Part shown: in pieces, positions 1-13,110 of the stretch
Position numbering within the stretch: the first letter of the stretch is position 1
Layout: every line of letters starts with the position of its first letter
NCBI GenBank assembly: GCA_964030475.1
Contig: CAXIPT010000003.1
Coordinates: 4,130,499-4,194,498 of the forward strand
Source of the DNA: Tethya wilhelma
Taxonomy: Eukaryota > Porifera > Demospongiae > Tethyida > Tethyidae
Length of the DNA stretch: 64,000 nt
Direction: 5' to 3'
Program-made: the position numbers and the translations under genes
Notes under the pieces: model-generated
Databases searched by the model: none
What the model was told of the DNA's origin: nothing
Seen by the model: the letters and a program-made list of their open reading frames with translations, nothing else

Positions 1-221
1 ATACTGATACATGTAGTGATATCGATATTGGTTCTCTTACCATCAACCTGGTCAGTGGCAGAGTGTATTGAACCTCTGTTGAGAATGGACGTCAAGGTAT
101 TCAGAAATTCTTTGGGTGCTTCATTTGACACTGAGAGGATGTCCCTCTTAATCACTTCAATCACCTGAACAGCAACAAAAAAAGAAAAGTATCTTTATTG
201 TGTGTGTGTGTGTGTGTGAGN

Positions 222-280
<59 letters not shown>

Positions 281-2601
281 ACACACATGCACCTTTATAT
301 CCAGAGCCTCGTACTCTCTCATCTTCTCCATTGATAGTTCAGTACCCTCCGGGCTGAAGGAACAGAAAGAGAAGATCGTACCCACAATACGTGTGAGTGA
401 TACGATGGAAGGTGCAACTTACACATCATTGAAGAGAAAGTCATTCAAAATGGCAGCCAATTCTTTCCAAAATGGCAAAGAACCTTCTTCCCCTAAACAT
501 TGAGAATGAGAACACAACATGTGTGACATGAATGTGACACATGGGTATAATAATATGTACCCAAATCCATGCATGAAAATTCAACCAGTCTAATCTTTTG
601 AAACAAGAAAATTCATGCCTGCACACACACCTCGCTGGAGTACTTGTGGCAGACTGGCTCCCAACACCATCAGCAGAGCATCCACACTCTCCATCCATAT
701 CCCAGGCTGAGGGCAACGGTGCTTCAATCTCAGAGGAGCATGCAATACCTGAAAACAAAGTGCATTATATGTAGCTCTGATCAGCTACAGGAATAACTTA
801 ACACGAGCAATTATAACTCAACATGAGTAGCTCAAACGTGAGCAGTTATACAGTAGATCTGATTGCAAGAAGCTATATACCTTCAAGAAATCTACAAGGA
901 CATGGCTTGGCATTGTGAGATCCCCCTGTATGCAGGCACAGTAGAGCTGTACAGCAAGTGACATGGAGTTGAGTCCAATCGGAGCATAATTCACCGATAT
1001 CATGGGCAATCTACCGGGAGGAACTCCCTTTGTTATTCTAATCTCTTCAGGCAGCTGGCACGAGAAGGCACTGTACTTCAACAACTCGGCCATGACGTGC
1101 TGATAAAGAGAGACCAGTTTGGGATGAGCATGAGAGTGGAGAGTGATACTCCTCTTCATATCAACACGGCCACTCTTCCTTCCACTCAGTAACGGTCCTG
1201 ATTGTCTCCTGGTCAGGTCCTCCCTCTCACCAGCTGCAGCATCTGAGGATGACTCAAACACATCTTCGGATGTAAAAATGAGGCTCAGACATTTCAGCAC
1301 GAGCTTGTGAACACTCGTCATGAGGTGCTCGTTGCTTGCAGGGACTAAGAACGGTGAGACGTCTTTTGCGACCGGTGTGAGAAGAGAGGTGTGAAGAACA
1401 CGAGAGAGAGTCTTGAAGTCCTCTTCGTTGAATTTTGATGTCAAATGAGTGAAGATGAATGGGAACACTTGAAGAAGGTGCATCAAGAAAGATTGTGAGG
1501 GAACTCCGTGGAAGAAAATGTCCACATCTTGCGGTTTCCCTGATTTCAACACGGATTGAAATTGTCCTATCTTTGGCAAGCGGTCGCAAACACACTTGTT
1601 GCCAATGCTCTGCCAAATTTGCCACGCTTTCATCCACACAACTTCTTTCAAATCATCTGAGAGTGCACCACTATTTGAGCTACCACTCAAGATGAGATCC
1701 GATGATGAATTTGAAGCGCTCCCTCCAGGTAGGCTCTTTTCGGGAGAGGCTCTTGGAGCCGAGGGAGGAGGGGTTGGGTCCTTGGAGGGAGTCAGGGAGT
1801 ACACAGAGGAACGGGGAGAGGATAACACAGTCGGCTGGTGATCGATGAGGGTTTGAAACCCCTTCATGGCCGCTATTGACACCTGGACAAAACAAATATT
1901 TAATACCGTAAACGTGGAAATATTGGCGGTACATTATATTTGGCGGTTTGGTGGTCGGCGTAAAAACCGCCAATTAAATGCGTGTAAACTGTTTTTCGCT
2001 CTATTGCAATACATTGCGCAAGGGAGGAAAACGCCAAATTTAAAACCGTCAATATTTTTGTGGGAAGCAGTCTGAGCAAAATCGCCAAATAAAATGCCCG
2101 CCAATATTTCCACATTTACGGTATGAAAAAAAAAACCTGCAATGCTTGCAAATGTAACTCATGAACCCAAATCATACGTGTACACTGTATGATCCTTGAG
2201 AATGTTATGGTTTGGGAGTTTGTGGGATAATTATTGTTAGAAATGCTGCAAGTAAATTTTCACATAGTGGATGGAAAGTCTTAACATGCAGTCTTCTGAA
2301 TCCACAGGATACACTACTCCTTACCTCACTGCTTGAGTTGCAGGCACAGGTTTGAATGGAATCCAGGATGTTGTTCCAAGCCCTCTCAAAGGTGTCCAGC
2401 CTGGTGAGAGTGGACCACTGAGACTGGAAGAGCCGGCAGGTACCAGTGAGAGTGAGCACTTGAGTCTCGGCCCACTGCTTCTGGGCCGTGTCACGAGAGT
2501 GGTGAATGAGAATGCTCGTCTCAAAGCTGCTGGTACTGGCAGCTCCAGTAGCTTGACCCACTCCCTCCAAGAGAGGGAACAGTACCTACAAGAAATGAGA
2601 T

Positions 2602-2647
<46 letters not shown>

Positions 2648-3574
2648 ACCTGCCACAGTACTCCATTCCACGTGTCTTTCTGAAGTAGAACACCGTGAGC
2701 TGAAATGGTAGAGAAGAGTGTTTGGCAGGCACTCTTCCTCACAGCTGCCCTCTCGTCCACACACAGCTCAGAAAGATGTCTGTACGGGAAGGAGGAGAAA
2801 GAGGTGGTGAAACAAAAATTAATGATGTCTGAGCTAGTTAGTGGCTAAATATAGATTAGGATAGAATTACACAATGTCGAATGTCAAATGTCGAATATTC
2901 AATGTTCAGTGTATCTTAACATACTCCTATGTTAAATCCTTCCCATATATATATTATATATATAGGAGGAAATACCATAAATTGTGAAAATTTTGTAGTT
3001 GCTAAATTTTCGTAGTCGCTGCGGACTACGAAAATTAAACGCACGAAAATTTGCAAAATAGTGGGTGGGGCTGCGTAACGCGGGGATGCTACGAAAATTA
3101 TTCAACACGAAAATTTAACGCATGAAAATTTTTTAAAATGAAAATTTTGCGATTTACGGTAGCGTATCCCCCTATGCTAAATCCCTCCTAAGTATGGTTT
3201 TTTAATGTTGGGTACACTGAGATTTTGGCCAGCCCGCCCATATATATATATAGGAGGGAAATAACATACCCCCCACACTAAATCCCACCTATATATAAAT
3301 GGGTGAGAAAGGTCTAATGGTGTAATTTTGTACAAACCCACTAAAATACACTTTGTCTCTGTAATTGTGCTAATACTTCATCAAGACTTCTACCACACTT
3401 ACTTGAAGAGCAGCATCCAGACAGAGTCAAACACAGAGAGGGATGAACTCTGAAGGGTTCTCATGAAGGCTGAGGTGGAGGAGGCCAAGGAGATGGTGGT
3501 TGGCTCGGTTCTGAGGGCCTCCAGACTGTCTTGTAGAGAGGACTTGTTTTGGTAGAGGTAGTCTGCCATGTTCC

Positions 3575-3625
<51 letters not shown>

Positions 3626-3626
3626 N

Positions 3627-3676
<50 letters not shown>

Positions 3677-6600
3677 TGTGTGTGTGTGTCAGTGAGTGTG
3701 TGAGTAAGCAAATAAAATGCACAAGGTGCTATATAACTAGTGGTAAAAATTTCAAAAAATAATCTGTAAAAAGTAATAGAACAAGGCATGGTCTCAATTT
3801 TGGCACATGACTATAATTGAAACTATTAACAGCAAACAGCATATTAACAGTCACAATAAATAGTTAACAGTTAATACTTTTAAAATCGCTAATACTGAAT
3901 ACTTAACAGTTAATTACCGTTAACCATCAACTCCAGATTGTACAATTCTTCACACACTAAAACAAACACTTTTTGCACACACTGTATTAAAGACTACACA
4001 CAATACATGCCTCTTACCAGTAGTCCAATTGAAGTGAGTGAGATATTGATGTCTTGCGTCTGTATTCCGTAAGCTCCGCCCACATCCACACACACAGGGA
4101 CACAGGAGGGAGGGATGGACGGGAGGAAGTCGGCAATGACCAGTTGAAGACACTGGAAACCAGCACGAGTGAGAGTCTCGCTGGAGACGCAAGATAAATG
4201 ACATTATATTGTAAACAAAATTCAAAACAATTATTAAATTTTCACATAAAGTGTAGTTGCCACAGACTACAGAGTTTTTTAACAGTGAAAATTTCTCAAT
4301 TTTCAACTACTTTTGAGGAGCTGATAGAGTGTCACTGTGGCATACTAACAAGAGTGCACTGATGCTAAACAAGGGAGACATTATGAACTCTTGACATTAT
4401 TGTTAGCTTCATTCCCAGGCTCCTCCCTCACGAAGAAGAAGGAATGGAGCTAATTGTTTCCAGCTGGTACTGGTACCTCTGTAGTGTAGTGGCTGAACTG
4501 ATGACATCCAGAATGATGGACCAACTGGAATGAAGGCTGTGACCGATGGAATGGAGTACCTGTATGCAACATAACACCATTGACTGGCTGAAATCATGCC
4601 AATCTAGTCCAATAGGTGTTGTATCACAGCAAATGCTTTCACATACTGTATAGCGGGAAAGTTTCATGGTGTCAAACTTTCATGGATGTCTCTTGTTTTG
4701 CATTTTTTGAATTTTGAGAATGAGCTACCGATCTCCATACTTATATGTTACAGAGAATTTCGCGGATAAAAACTTTCGCGGATGGATCGAGATCTGCAAA
4801 AAACTGTGAAAGTTAAACCCCATGAAACTTTCCCGCTATATGATAGTGGTCCTCCTTACGTGACTGATGCAATCCAGTTGCTTCTGTCTCACGTCTTGAT
4901 GCTTCACAGCTGTCAGTGACTCCAGAGGTGTGAGTAACATCGACTGGACATCCTGATAGAGGGGAAGAAAACAATCTCACCAACAGTTGCAACCAAAAGA
5001 GCGGACTTTTTATCTTCAAACTATCCACTCACCTCTTTAGCATGTTGCTCCAATGCTCCTCTGATCAGTGAGGTGAGGGCATCCACAGCAAAAGCCCTCA
5101 GGGTAGAGTCGTCATGGCAACACACTGCTGAGAGGTGGGAAGTGATGGGCGGCCATATCAGCTCCAGCCTGTCATAGTTCCTAGAGCCCACCTCCAGCAG
5201 GGTGGTGATGGGGAACAACCCATTCTCCTGGAGAGGAGTAAGAACATAGGTATAATAATGTATATCTCAATAACAATAGTAATGGTTCAGTTTTTGTTTG
5301 CTTGTTTGTTTGTTTGTTTGTTTGTTTGTTTGTTTGTTTGTTTGTTAAAATAAGGTAGGCCTATATACCCTTGCCGTGGTGGTAAGTGATGTGTCACTGG
5401 ACAGTTGGGAGAGGGCAGTGATGAGATGGAGAATGGTAGGATCTGATAGTTGCCTGCAGTGGAAGGGGGAGAATTTTGTCCATGAAGAAGTCAGAATACA
5501 AGTGAATTAATAGTGTCCACAGCTCTTAGGCTCATCCCCAGGCTAACAGTCTGTAAGACTCACTTGGTACACTTGAAGAGGTCTTTCAGATTTTCAGCAA
5601 CTTCTGAAATTTCTTTTCGTTTTTCAACACTAACCAGTGACTAGATACAAACACCACAAAGAGCACATATCAATATGCACCACTTGACATACACTGCTAC
5701 ACACTACATACCAGAGAAGAGTTCTCTGCAATTCCACTGAGTGTGAACCCTCCACCAGAGAGAGGTCGAAGTCCAAACATTTCAAAGATGTGCTGCAATT
5801 GTTCGAATGATCGTAACGTACACGTATATTTATTTAGATGGTTCAAAGGTCACATACTTGCACGGCATTCATTATAAGCAGCCATGCTGTGTCCAGATAG
5901 TTGCCAAGGTGATCGATGATGTGCAACAAGCACTGGATACACTGCAAATTCTTCAATGTTACCTACAAGTAGGTTTAATGGAACACACAACATCACACAA
6001 CATCTAACACAAATCCATTACATCTGGCACATCAACTCACCAGTCCCGACTGTTGTTCTTTGATGGGTGTTCCCATTCCCCCTCCTCCGCTCACACCCCC
6101 TCCGATGTTTCGATGTCCTGCCATCACCGAGACTCCACCCTCTCCCACCCCTTCACTAGAAGCACCCACCACCATTCCTCCACTTTCAGACAAATTCAAC
6201 TTTCTTCTGGTGCTAGCAGAAGTGCCTGAACTCCCAGGCTCACCACCAACCACTCTCTGCCCCTCGGATATCATTGAACCTGTGCTGTTACGATTTCTAC
6301 TTGTTGCCGACGGCATTATATGAGCAGGGGGTGCCCCCTCATTAGTGGCATGTGATTCCATCCTATTGGTCCCAGAAGGAGACGAGAATACCGCACTGTT
6401 ACGTTGAGTGCTGTGTTTTGTCGTCGAAGATGCCACAGCTCTATGAGACATACTAGAAGAGCTCGAACTTCTCTTCTTTGTTATAGCACTGCTTCGCTGC
6501 GTGATCAAGCTCATGGCGTACTTTGGCGGGAGAGCGGCCTTACAGAGGGAGGTGAGGAAGGCATCGCGAGAGGAGGTCATCCCGACCAGACCACAGAGGT

Positions 6601-7671
6601 GGATGAACGTTTGATGACCCTCCAGCACACTCAGTGTGGTCTGCTCATCAGCACTGGAGGAAGAGAGCATGTGTGGAGGAGCAACAGTGATGGGGGTTAA
6701 AACCCAGGCTATCTCTTTTGACCTTACACTAATCTTTTAGCACACAACAATCTTTTAATCTTTCAGTATACATGATTTTTTTAGCACACATAAATGGCAC
6801 ACATCAATCTATTAATCTTTCAATCTTTTAGCATACATCAATCTTTTCATCTTTTCAATTTTTTAGCACACATGATTCTTTATACATCATTCCTTTAACC
6901 TTTCAATCTTTTAGCACACTTCTCTGTTAATCATTCAATCTTTTACTACACATTAATCTTTTAATGCTTCTGTATAATGCTTTCAAGTATTTTGCACATG
7001 TGCACCATAGGTGCATAATTTTTGTTAGCTTTCATTCAATTTGAGTATCTTAGCTATCTCTGGTTTGGTCAGTGACAGTTGCTCAATGTTTCAATGTTCC
7101 AATGGGACTCGCTCAGGCTCGCCCCACAAAAGTTAAAGGGGAGAGCCTGAAGTAGAGAACTACATAGTGTCACTATATACTCTTGATAGTATCTGGAAAA
7201 TAATATATCACACAAGCTAGCTGGTTATGAAGTGGAATATGTGTTGTGCTACATACCAGGTGTCCAGCAGGAGGGCCAGAGCAGCCAAAACACCAGACCA
7301 CGATGACTTCAACATGACCTCATTCACACCATTTGCTTCTTCTAAACAAGTACATGCACACGCACACACACACATACAAAGAAAACAAGTACTCAGCATT
7401 AATGACATTTAAGAGCTCCCGCCCTCCCTCACCCCGTGATAGATTACCTGGTGTGAGGGTCGGTATCTGGCAGTCTGGAGGAGGTGAGGAGTGGGGGGAT
7501 GGAGGCATTCTGTCGTGGATGACGAGGGACACACTCTTGATTGCATCCAATAGGGCATTCATGGCCACCACTAGTGGATAGCCATCAGCAATGACTGGGA
7601 CTTCAGACTTGTCCAGCATATCAAGACTGGATAGGAGAGGAGGAGTCAAGAACACTTAAGAGAGGGTCATG

Positions 7672-7745
<74 letters not shown>

Positions 7746-8645
7746 ACACTCACTAAACAGGTTTGTTGTGTGCATTCAAAGGCAGTGACTCCACTTGAAC
7801 CGAGGTGCTCTTCACACTAAACATATGCACAGGACGACCACTCGCCGATACACCACCAGACGTCATGTGACCAGTGTTACTATTATTAGTAACACCAGCC
7901 GTCACAGACGACGACGTCATCCCGTAGGATATGTGGACCATGTGACTAGTGAAATAAGACTGGATGAAACCACCAAGAGCATCAATGATGTCACCAAACA
8001 CTTTAGTAGAATGCTCTTGCATATCATAACACTCACAAAAGGACCTAAAGATAGAGGGTAGAGTAGAGGGGGAGAGAAAATGAGAGGGAAAAGAAATCTT
8101 TTTTTTTTGATAAAGATAAGGTTCTCCTACTTGAGTAGTCTGGGGTGGTTGCAGAAGGAATGAAGGACCTCCACTGCCAGTGTCCTCTGCCACAGCGGCT
8201 TGTCACTGTCAAGAAACTTGACCAACATCGAGAGGAAAATCTCACACTGAGTGATCTATTGAGCATAGTTAATATCCATATGTGTGTGCATGTATGTGCA
8301 CTTTGTAAGTGTGCATTAGAACATACACCATATCTATATTGAAGCAATCGAAAGGAAGTGGCATTGTGTGCACATCATGTTAGCACATGCCAACCCACCA
8401 AGCAGAAGTAGAACTCTCTGATGAGGACGTTGAGTATTCTCAGCAGTCGTATTGAGAGAGAAAACGTTGGTTTGTCTGCAGCTAGCATGGCACTGGTGGT
8501 AGGAGAGTGAGCTAGGGAGGTTTGACGATATTTGCTGGAGGGTGAAAACAGCTTGATGATCAGAGGGCACACTCGCTCAGTTAGCAACTGATTGAATAGC
8601 TTCTCCTGCAATGTGATCAGGAGAGGAACAATCACTTTAGCACAC

Positions 8646-8682
<37 letters not shown>

Positions 8683-11050
8683 GGAACATGGCAGACTACC
8701 TCTACCAAAACAAGTCCTCTCTACAAGACAGTCTGGAGGCCCTCAGAACCGAGCCAACCACCATCTCCTTGGCCTCCTCCACCTCAGCCTTCATGAGAAC
8801 CCTTCAGAGTTCATCCCTCTCTGTGTTTGACTCTGTCTGGATGCTGCTCTTCAAGTAAGTGTGGTAGAAGTCTTGATGAAGTATTAGCACAATTACAGAG
8901 ACAAAGTGTATTTTAGTGGGTTTGTACAAAATTACACCATTAGACCTTTCTCACCCATTTATATATAGGTGGGATTTAGTGTGGGGGGTATGTTATTTCC
9001 CTCCTATATATATATATGGGCGGGCTGGCCAAAATCTCAGTGTACCCAACATTAAAAAACCATACTTAGGAGGGATTTAGCATAGGGGGATACGCTACCG
9101 TAAATCGCAAAATTTTCATTTTAAAAAATTTTCATGCGTTAAATTTTCGTGTTGAATAATTTTCGTAGCATCCCCGCGTTACGCAGCCCCACCCACTATT
9201 TTGCAAATTTTCGTGCGTTTAATTTTCGTAGTCCGCAGCGACTACGAAAATTTAGCAACTACAAAATTTTCACAATTTATGGTATTTCCTCCTATATATA
9301 TAATATATATATGGGAAGGATTTAACATAGGAGTATGTTAAGATACACTGAACATTGAATATTCGACATTTGACATTCGACATTGTGTAATTCTATCCTA
9401 ATCTATATTTAGCCACTAACTAGCTCAGACATCATTAATTTTTGTTTCACCACCTCTTTCTCCTCCTTCCCGTACAGACATCTTTCTGAGCTGTGTGTGG
9501 ACGAGAGGGCAGCTGTGAGGAAGAGTGCCTGCCAAACACTCTTCTCTACCATTTCAGCTCACGGTGTTCTACTTCAGAAAGACACGTGGAATGGAGTACT
9601 GTGGCAGGTACACGTTACTCACTCGTACAAAAATCCTTGGGAAGGCTCGTAGCACAGTCTCCAACAGCTCCAGTCCGAGGGACAGCTCCAGATCAATAGA
9701 CGGAGGGAGCCAGGCGGGTGGGTCCCCATTTGTTAAGAAGCAGACATCCTGAAAGAGCAAGTAGGCATCTTTGGCTTGCATTGGGAGGGCCTGTTTCTCT
9801 AAGTCTTCAATTTCTTCCAGTCCTTTCTCGACAATGAAGCTGTTCAGCCGTTCAAACATGGCTGTCATGATCTGACGAATGGCCACACCAGCTGTGTTGT
9901 GTATGATTGGTTCTCTGGAGCTTCTCGAATACATCTTGAAACAGAGCATCAGTACCTATACGATAAAGAGCTTGCTGTGTAACATTAACCATTACAGCAT
10001 TATTACATCATTTTTTACCTTTGAAAGGGACTTTCCCTGAACCACTTCAGTCGTCGTCACGAGCAACAGAACAGTTTGAATGATCTTCAACTCCTCCAGG
10101 TAATTCTCCATGAGTAACTTTAGAGTGGCCACAATGGAATCAATACTCTTCTACAGTAGTACATACAATAATAGTACGGACAATACCACATGAATGATGC
10201 AACTCAACCAGGGTCTTTTGATTCATACACATACACACGTACACTAGTACAAATTATGAAATGTTTCTCCGATTCTTTCTCCTTAGACATGTACACATAC
10301 ATACATACATACATACAACCAATCTCTCAAATATATTTCACCTGTGGAATGGCTTTGTTCTGTATCAGCCTCTGAAGTGCAGAGAGGGCTATTCTCACCA
10401 GGACAGGGTTCTTGGTCTCACAGGCAAAGAGAAGAGGATGTAGCGCTACATCGTTCTCAGCTAGCACTGTAGTGGCAAACAAAATGATGAAAGGAAAACA
10501 AACAACGTCAAGGTGCTGGGCCTTGTTTGTGAATGGCTTGGCATAATTACATGTATGTACACACTGTGAGACTATCAGTGACAGTCAGCTGTGTTCAGAT
10601 GCAAATGAGGTTCAAATGTTATCGCTCATTCTCACTTGCTCTTGAAGTACCTTTTAAGGAAAAGTTGGGAGTTTCTGAGAGAGACTTGAGCTTCATTGCT
10701 CCACGTTCAGCAGCCTGTGTGCAGGTTAGGGTATGAGAGATCAAATGGACAAATTTTGCAATGAAAAATTTCTACATTTTTCAATCAAATCTGATTTGAA
10801 GGTCGCTAAAACACAATGGCAATGCATAAAATATTCCCATTATGTAATGTTATGCAGTGTGTTAATGAGAGAATGCCTAAGTGATTCAGCTCTGCCAACC
10901 CACCTCTCTCACAGCTGGGTGCTTCTTTTTGGCTTCATTGGAGAGCAGGTTGAGGTCACCTCTGACGTTTTGGACCAGTAGCTTCACAGCCTGACTTCCA
11001 CTGTCACGCTGCTGAACTCTTACAGTCCTACTACCGCCATCACTCGCCAT
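1..11050 (-). CDS. MON2: MON2 homologue, Golgi/endosome trafficking scaffold (C-terminus off window)
   Basis: MON2 is a large HEAT/ARM-type protein related to Sec7 GEFs that acts at the trans-Golgi and endosomes. About 25 short exons read in family order: the N-terminal block with KKKHPAVRE (exon 10904-11050), [12 protein letters not shown] (near 10710), the [12 protein letters not shown] block (9620-9949), [15 protein letters not shown] (near 8560), [14 protein letters not shown] (near 8010), [19 protein letters not shown] (near 6570), [14 protein letters not shown] (near 5170), [20 protein letters not shown] (near 2720), [16 protein letters not shown] (near 2510), and [17 protein letters not shown] near the left edge. 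The ATG at 11050 is the first in frame. About 150-200 C-terminal residues are off window, judged against the roughly 1,700-residue vertebrate protein. A Ser/Gly-rich insert of over 100 residues (6032-6480) follows the LPPKYAM motif. An inverted copy of two exons sits in the intron at 8651-9614. No reading-frame lesion was seen in the exons read. Confidence 0.92.
222..279. repeat. (GA)n microsatellite next to a (TG)n run and an n
   Basis: A (TG)n run at about 199-218 is followed by a single n at 221 and then a (GA)n run. It lies in a MON2 intron. The n between two different dinucleotide repeats looks like a contig join. Confidence 0.9.
1904..2123. mobile_element. MITE-like element, TACCGTA termini (copy A)
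   Basis: A 220-bp block begins TACCGTAAACGTGGAAATAT and ends with the near-perfect reverse complement, ATTTCCACATTTACGGTA. The interior is also partly palindromic (GGCGG and CCGCC stretches) and has no coding capacity. It lies in a MON2 intron. The outermost TA on each side could be a TA target duplication, which would suggest a Tc1/mariner-type non-autonomous element; that assignment is inference. Confidence 0.7.
2643..3606 (-). repeat. Inverted-repeat arm 1 (native MON2 exons)
   Basis: This arm pairs with 8651-9614 as a reverse complement (coordinate sum 12257) with no mismatch that I noticed. It holds two MON2 exons in the gene's own orientation, the [13 protein letters not shown] exon and the [13 protein letters not shown] exon, plus MITE copy B. 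Both ends run into (TG)n tracts. Confidence 0.9.
2973..3161. mobile_element. MITE-like element (copy B)
   Basis: A 189-bp block starts TACCATAAATTGTGAAAATT and ends AAAATTTTGCGATTTACGGTA-like in reverse. The interior is rich in CGAAAATTT and AAATTTTCG palindromes. It lies in a MON2 intron, and a second copy at 9096-9284 exists only because it is inside inverted-repeat arm 2. Confidence 0.65.
3577..3690. repeat. (TG)n microsatellite with n at 3626
   Basis: About 110 bp of TG dinucleotides in a MON2 intron, interrupted by one n and one TA. It forms the outer edge of inverted-repeat arm 1, so it is a natural place for the assembly to have switched strands. Confidence 0.9.
4649..4840. mobile_element. 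MITE-like element, TATAGCGGG termini (copy C)
   Basis: A 192-bp block has terminal inverted repeats of about 20 bp: TATAGCGGGAAAGTTTCATG at the left and its reverse complement ending at 4840. Its interior carries AACTTTCGCGGATGGATCG, also seen in copy D at 27901. It is non-coding and lies in a MON2 intron. Confidence 0.75.
5291..5345. repeat. (TTTG)n microsatellite
   Basis: About 13 tandem TTTG units lie in a MON2 intron. The open frames across it encode only low-complexity repeats. Confidence 0.9.
7673..7744. repeat. (GA)n microsatellite
   Basis: About 70 bp of GA dinucleotide in a MON2 intron, immediately upstream in the gene's direction of the exon for the [16 protein letters not shown] segment. 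Confidence 0.9.
8651..9614 (+). repeat. Inverted-repeat arm 2 (antisense MON2 exon copy in intron)
   Basis: This is a reverse-complement copy of 2643-3606. It carries the same two MON2 exons on the plus strand, opposite to the host gene. It fills the intron between the exon ending [14 protein letters not shown] (donor gtgagt near 9627) and the exon starting [15 protein letters not shown] (near 8605). It begins in a (CA)n tract, as arm 1 ends in one. It may be a real inverted duplication or an assembly fold-over. Confidence 0.88.
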
Positions 11051-11202
11051 TTCACTGAATGACTTCTGTGTCTTCTTCGCCAAGAAGCAGCGGCTATTCT
11101 ATTTAATGCACATTCATTGGCCATTGGGTCCACTCCCACCAAATCCCGCCCTCATTTGCTCATGTGAGCTCTGCAGAAAACCTTGTGACCAGCCAGCTCA
11201 AC
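11051..11202. promoter_or_regulatory. Bidirectional promoter between MON2 and PMPCB
   Basis: Only 152 bp separate the two divergent start codons. Two ATTGG motifs (reverse CCAAT boxes) lie at about 11116-11120 and 11123-11127. CCAAT boxes bound by NF-Y are common in shared housekeeping promoters. The transcription start sites themselves are not visible in the sequence. Confidence 0.6.
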
Positions 11203-13074
11203 ATGGCGTCGTTGATAGCTCGATTTGGAAGGCCATTTCTAACAAATTCAACCAAGGTAAGCTGCTTGCAACGTTAGGAAACTCTATTTGCATGTACAAG
11301 CATTCTCAGTGCACTTCTGATCCTGTAGACTGAATGTAGGCCTATGCATTTAGTATGTTGATTTATGCTTGACATATACACTGTATTAAATACAGCAGGG
11401 GATACCTATTCTAAGACATTTATCAGCACAGACCTATCAACAGGTTGGTAAAATCCACATAGCAGGATTGACCATGCATTAGTTTACGATATGTTTCCAA
11501 TTAATGCACACCACTCTTCTACAGAGCCTTCTAAATGTCCCTGAAACTAAAGTCACTACTCTTTCAAATGGCTTACGAGTAGCATCTGAAAACTCTGGAG
11601 GAAGTACATGTACTGTAAGTATTTCTTTCAAAAAATATATTGAAGCTTTGATAAAAAAAATTTACAATTTCTTTGTCAGGTTGGTCTCTGGATAGATGCT
11701 GGCAGTCGGTTTGAAGAAGAGGAAACGAATGGAGTGGCTCACTTTCTCGAGCACATGGCCTTCAAGGGCACCAAGAAACGAGGCCAGAGGGAACTGGAGT
11801 TACAAGTAGAGAACATGGGTGCACATTTGAACGCCTACACCTCGAGAGAACAGACAGTCTACTATGCCAAGTCCTTTAGCAAAGATTTAGACACTTGTAA
11901 GTTAGGTCGTATGCATAATGTCCTATAATTGAAGTTACTATTTTGGTGGTTACGGACATGCACACTCTCTCAGCTGTAGACATTTTAGCTGACCTCATAC
12001 AAAACTCAACTCTCGGCGAGCGTGAGATCGAGAGGGAGAGAGGTGTCATTCTTAGGGAGATGGAAGAGGTCGACCAGCAGGTAGAGGAGGTCATATTTGA
12101 CCACCTCCACTCCATAGCCTACCAGGGTACTCCCCTCGGATGGACCATTCTTGGACCAACGAAGAACATCAAGAGAATCAGTCGACAGGATCTGGTGAAC
12201 TACATCTCCACACACTACTCTGGCCCTCGTATCGTGTTGGCTGCTGCTGGAGGTGGGACACTATTACCATTGTTAACACTGTGTTGTTGCATTGTGTAGA
12301 AAGAAAGTTTCACAGGCAATCTTTTGCAGATCACGGTCTATCTGTAAAAGTTTTTACCCACAAAAATATATCTAACGCAAATGTTTATTACTCACACCGC
12401 TCATGTGAGTTAGTTTGATCAATGATGAGAGCTATTTGTGAAGGTTTTATTACTGTGTTTTGCAATAGTATTCAGTATATCATTTCTCATGTGTCAATGC
12501 AGGTGTAGACCATGATGATCTTGTCAAACTTGCCGAGACCCATTTCAACTCTCTCCCTGGTTCCACCTCTTCTCTGCCAGCCCTTCAGCCATGTCGCTAC
12601 ACTGGCTCAGAAATGAGAGTCAGAAATGACGACATGCCTTTTGCACACATAGCTTTAGCTGTCGAGGTGAGCGAGTATACATCTTATCTTAGGCGTGGAA
12701 TTTTGTGATTTGAAATACACGTCCTTGCTAAATTATATTTCTTCCAGGGCGTGGGTTGGGCCAATGCTGACTACATTCCACTGATGATCGCCAGCACCAT
12801 TGTTGGGAACTACGACAGATCACATGGTAGCGGCACTAATATGGCCAGCAAACTAGCCCAGGTGTGTGGTCACAGTGTGAGCAAGTTCATACTCTTAATT
12901 GAGTGTGCTTTAAATAGAATAACTTAAGTTACTATGTATGTGTCTATTTCCAGAATGTGGCCGGTGATAATCTTGCTCACAGTTTCATGTCTTTCAACAC
13001 TTGCTACACCGACACTGGACTATGGTATGTGATATTGTATGTGGTATATGGTGTATGATATTATTGTGTACGGT

Positions 13075-13110
<36 letters not shown>

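Noticed and set aside
3399..3789. Thr-His and Val-Cys repeat open frames at CA/GT tracts (also at 198, 2352, 25894, 52000 and 55425)
   Set aside because: Microsatellite translations; the same artefact recurs at every long dinucleotide tract.
9493..9752. Plus-strand open frames opposite MON2 at 8592-8858 and 9493-9752
   Set aside because: They are the inverted copy of MON2 exons, not a separate gene.
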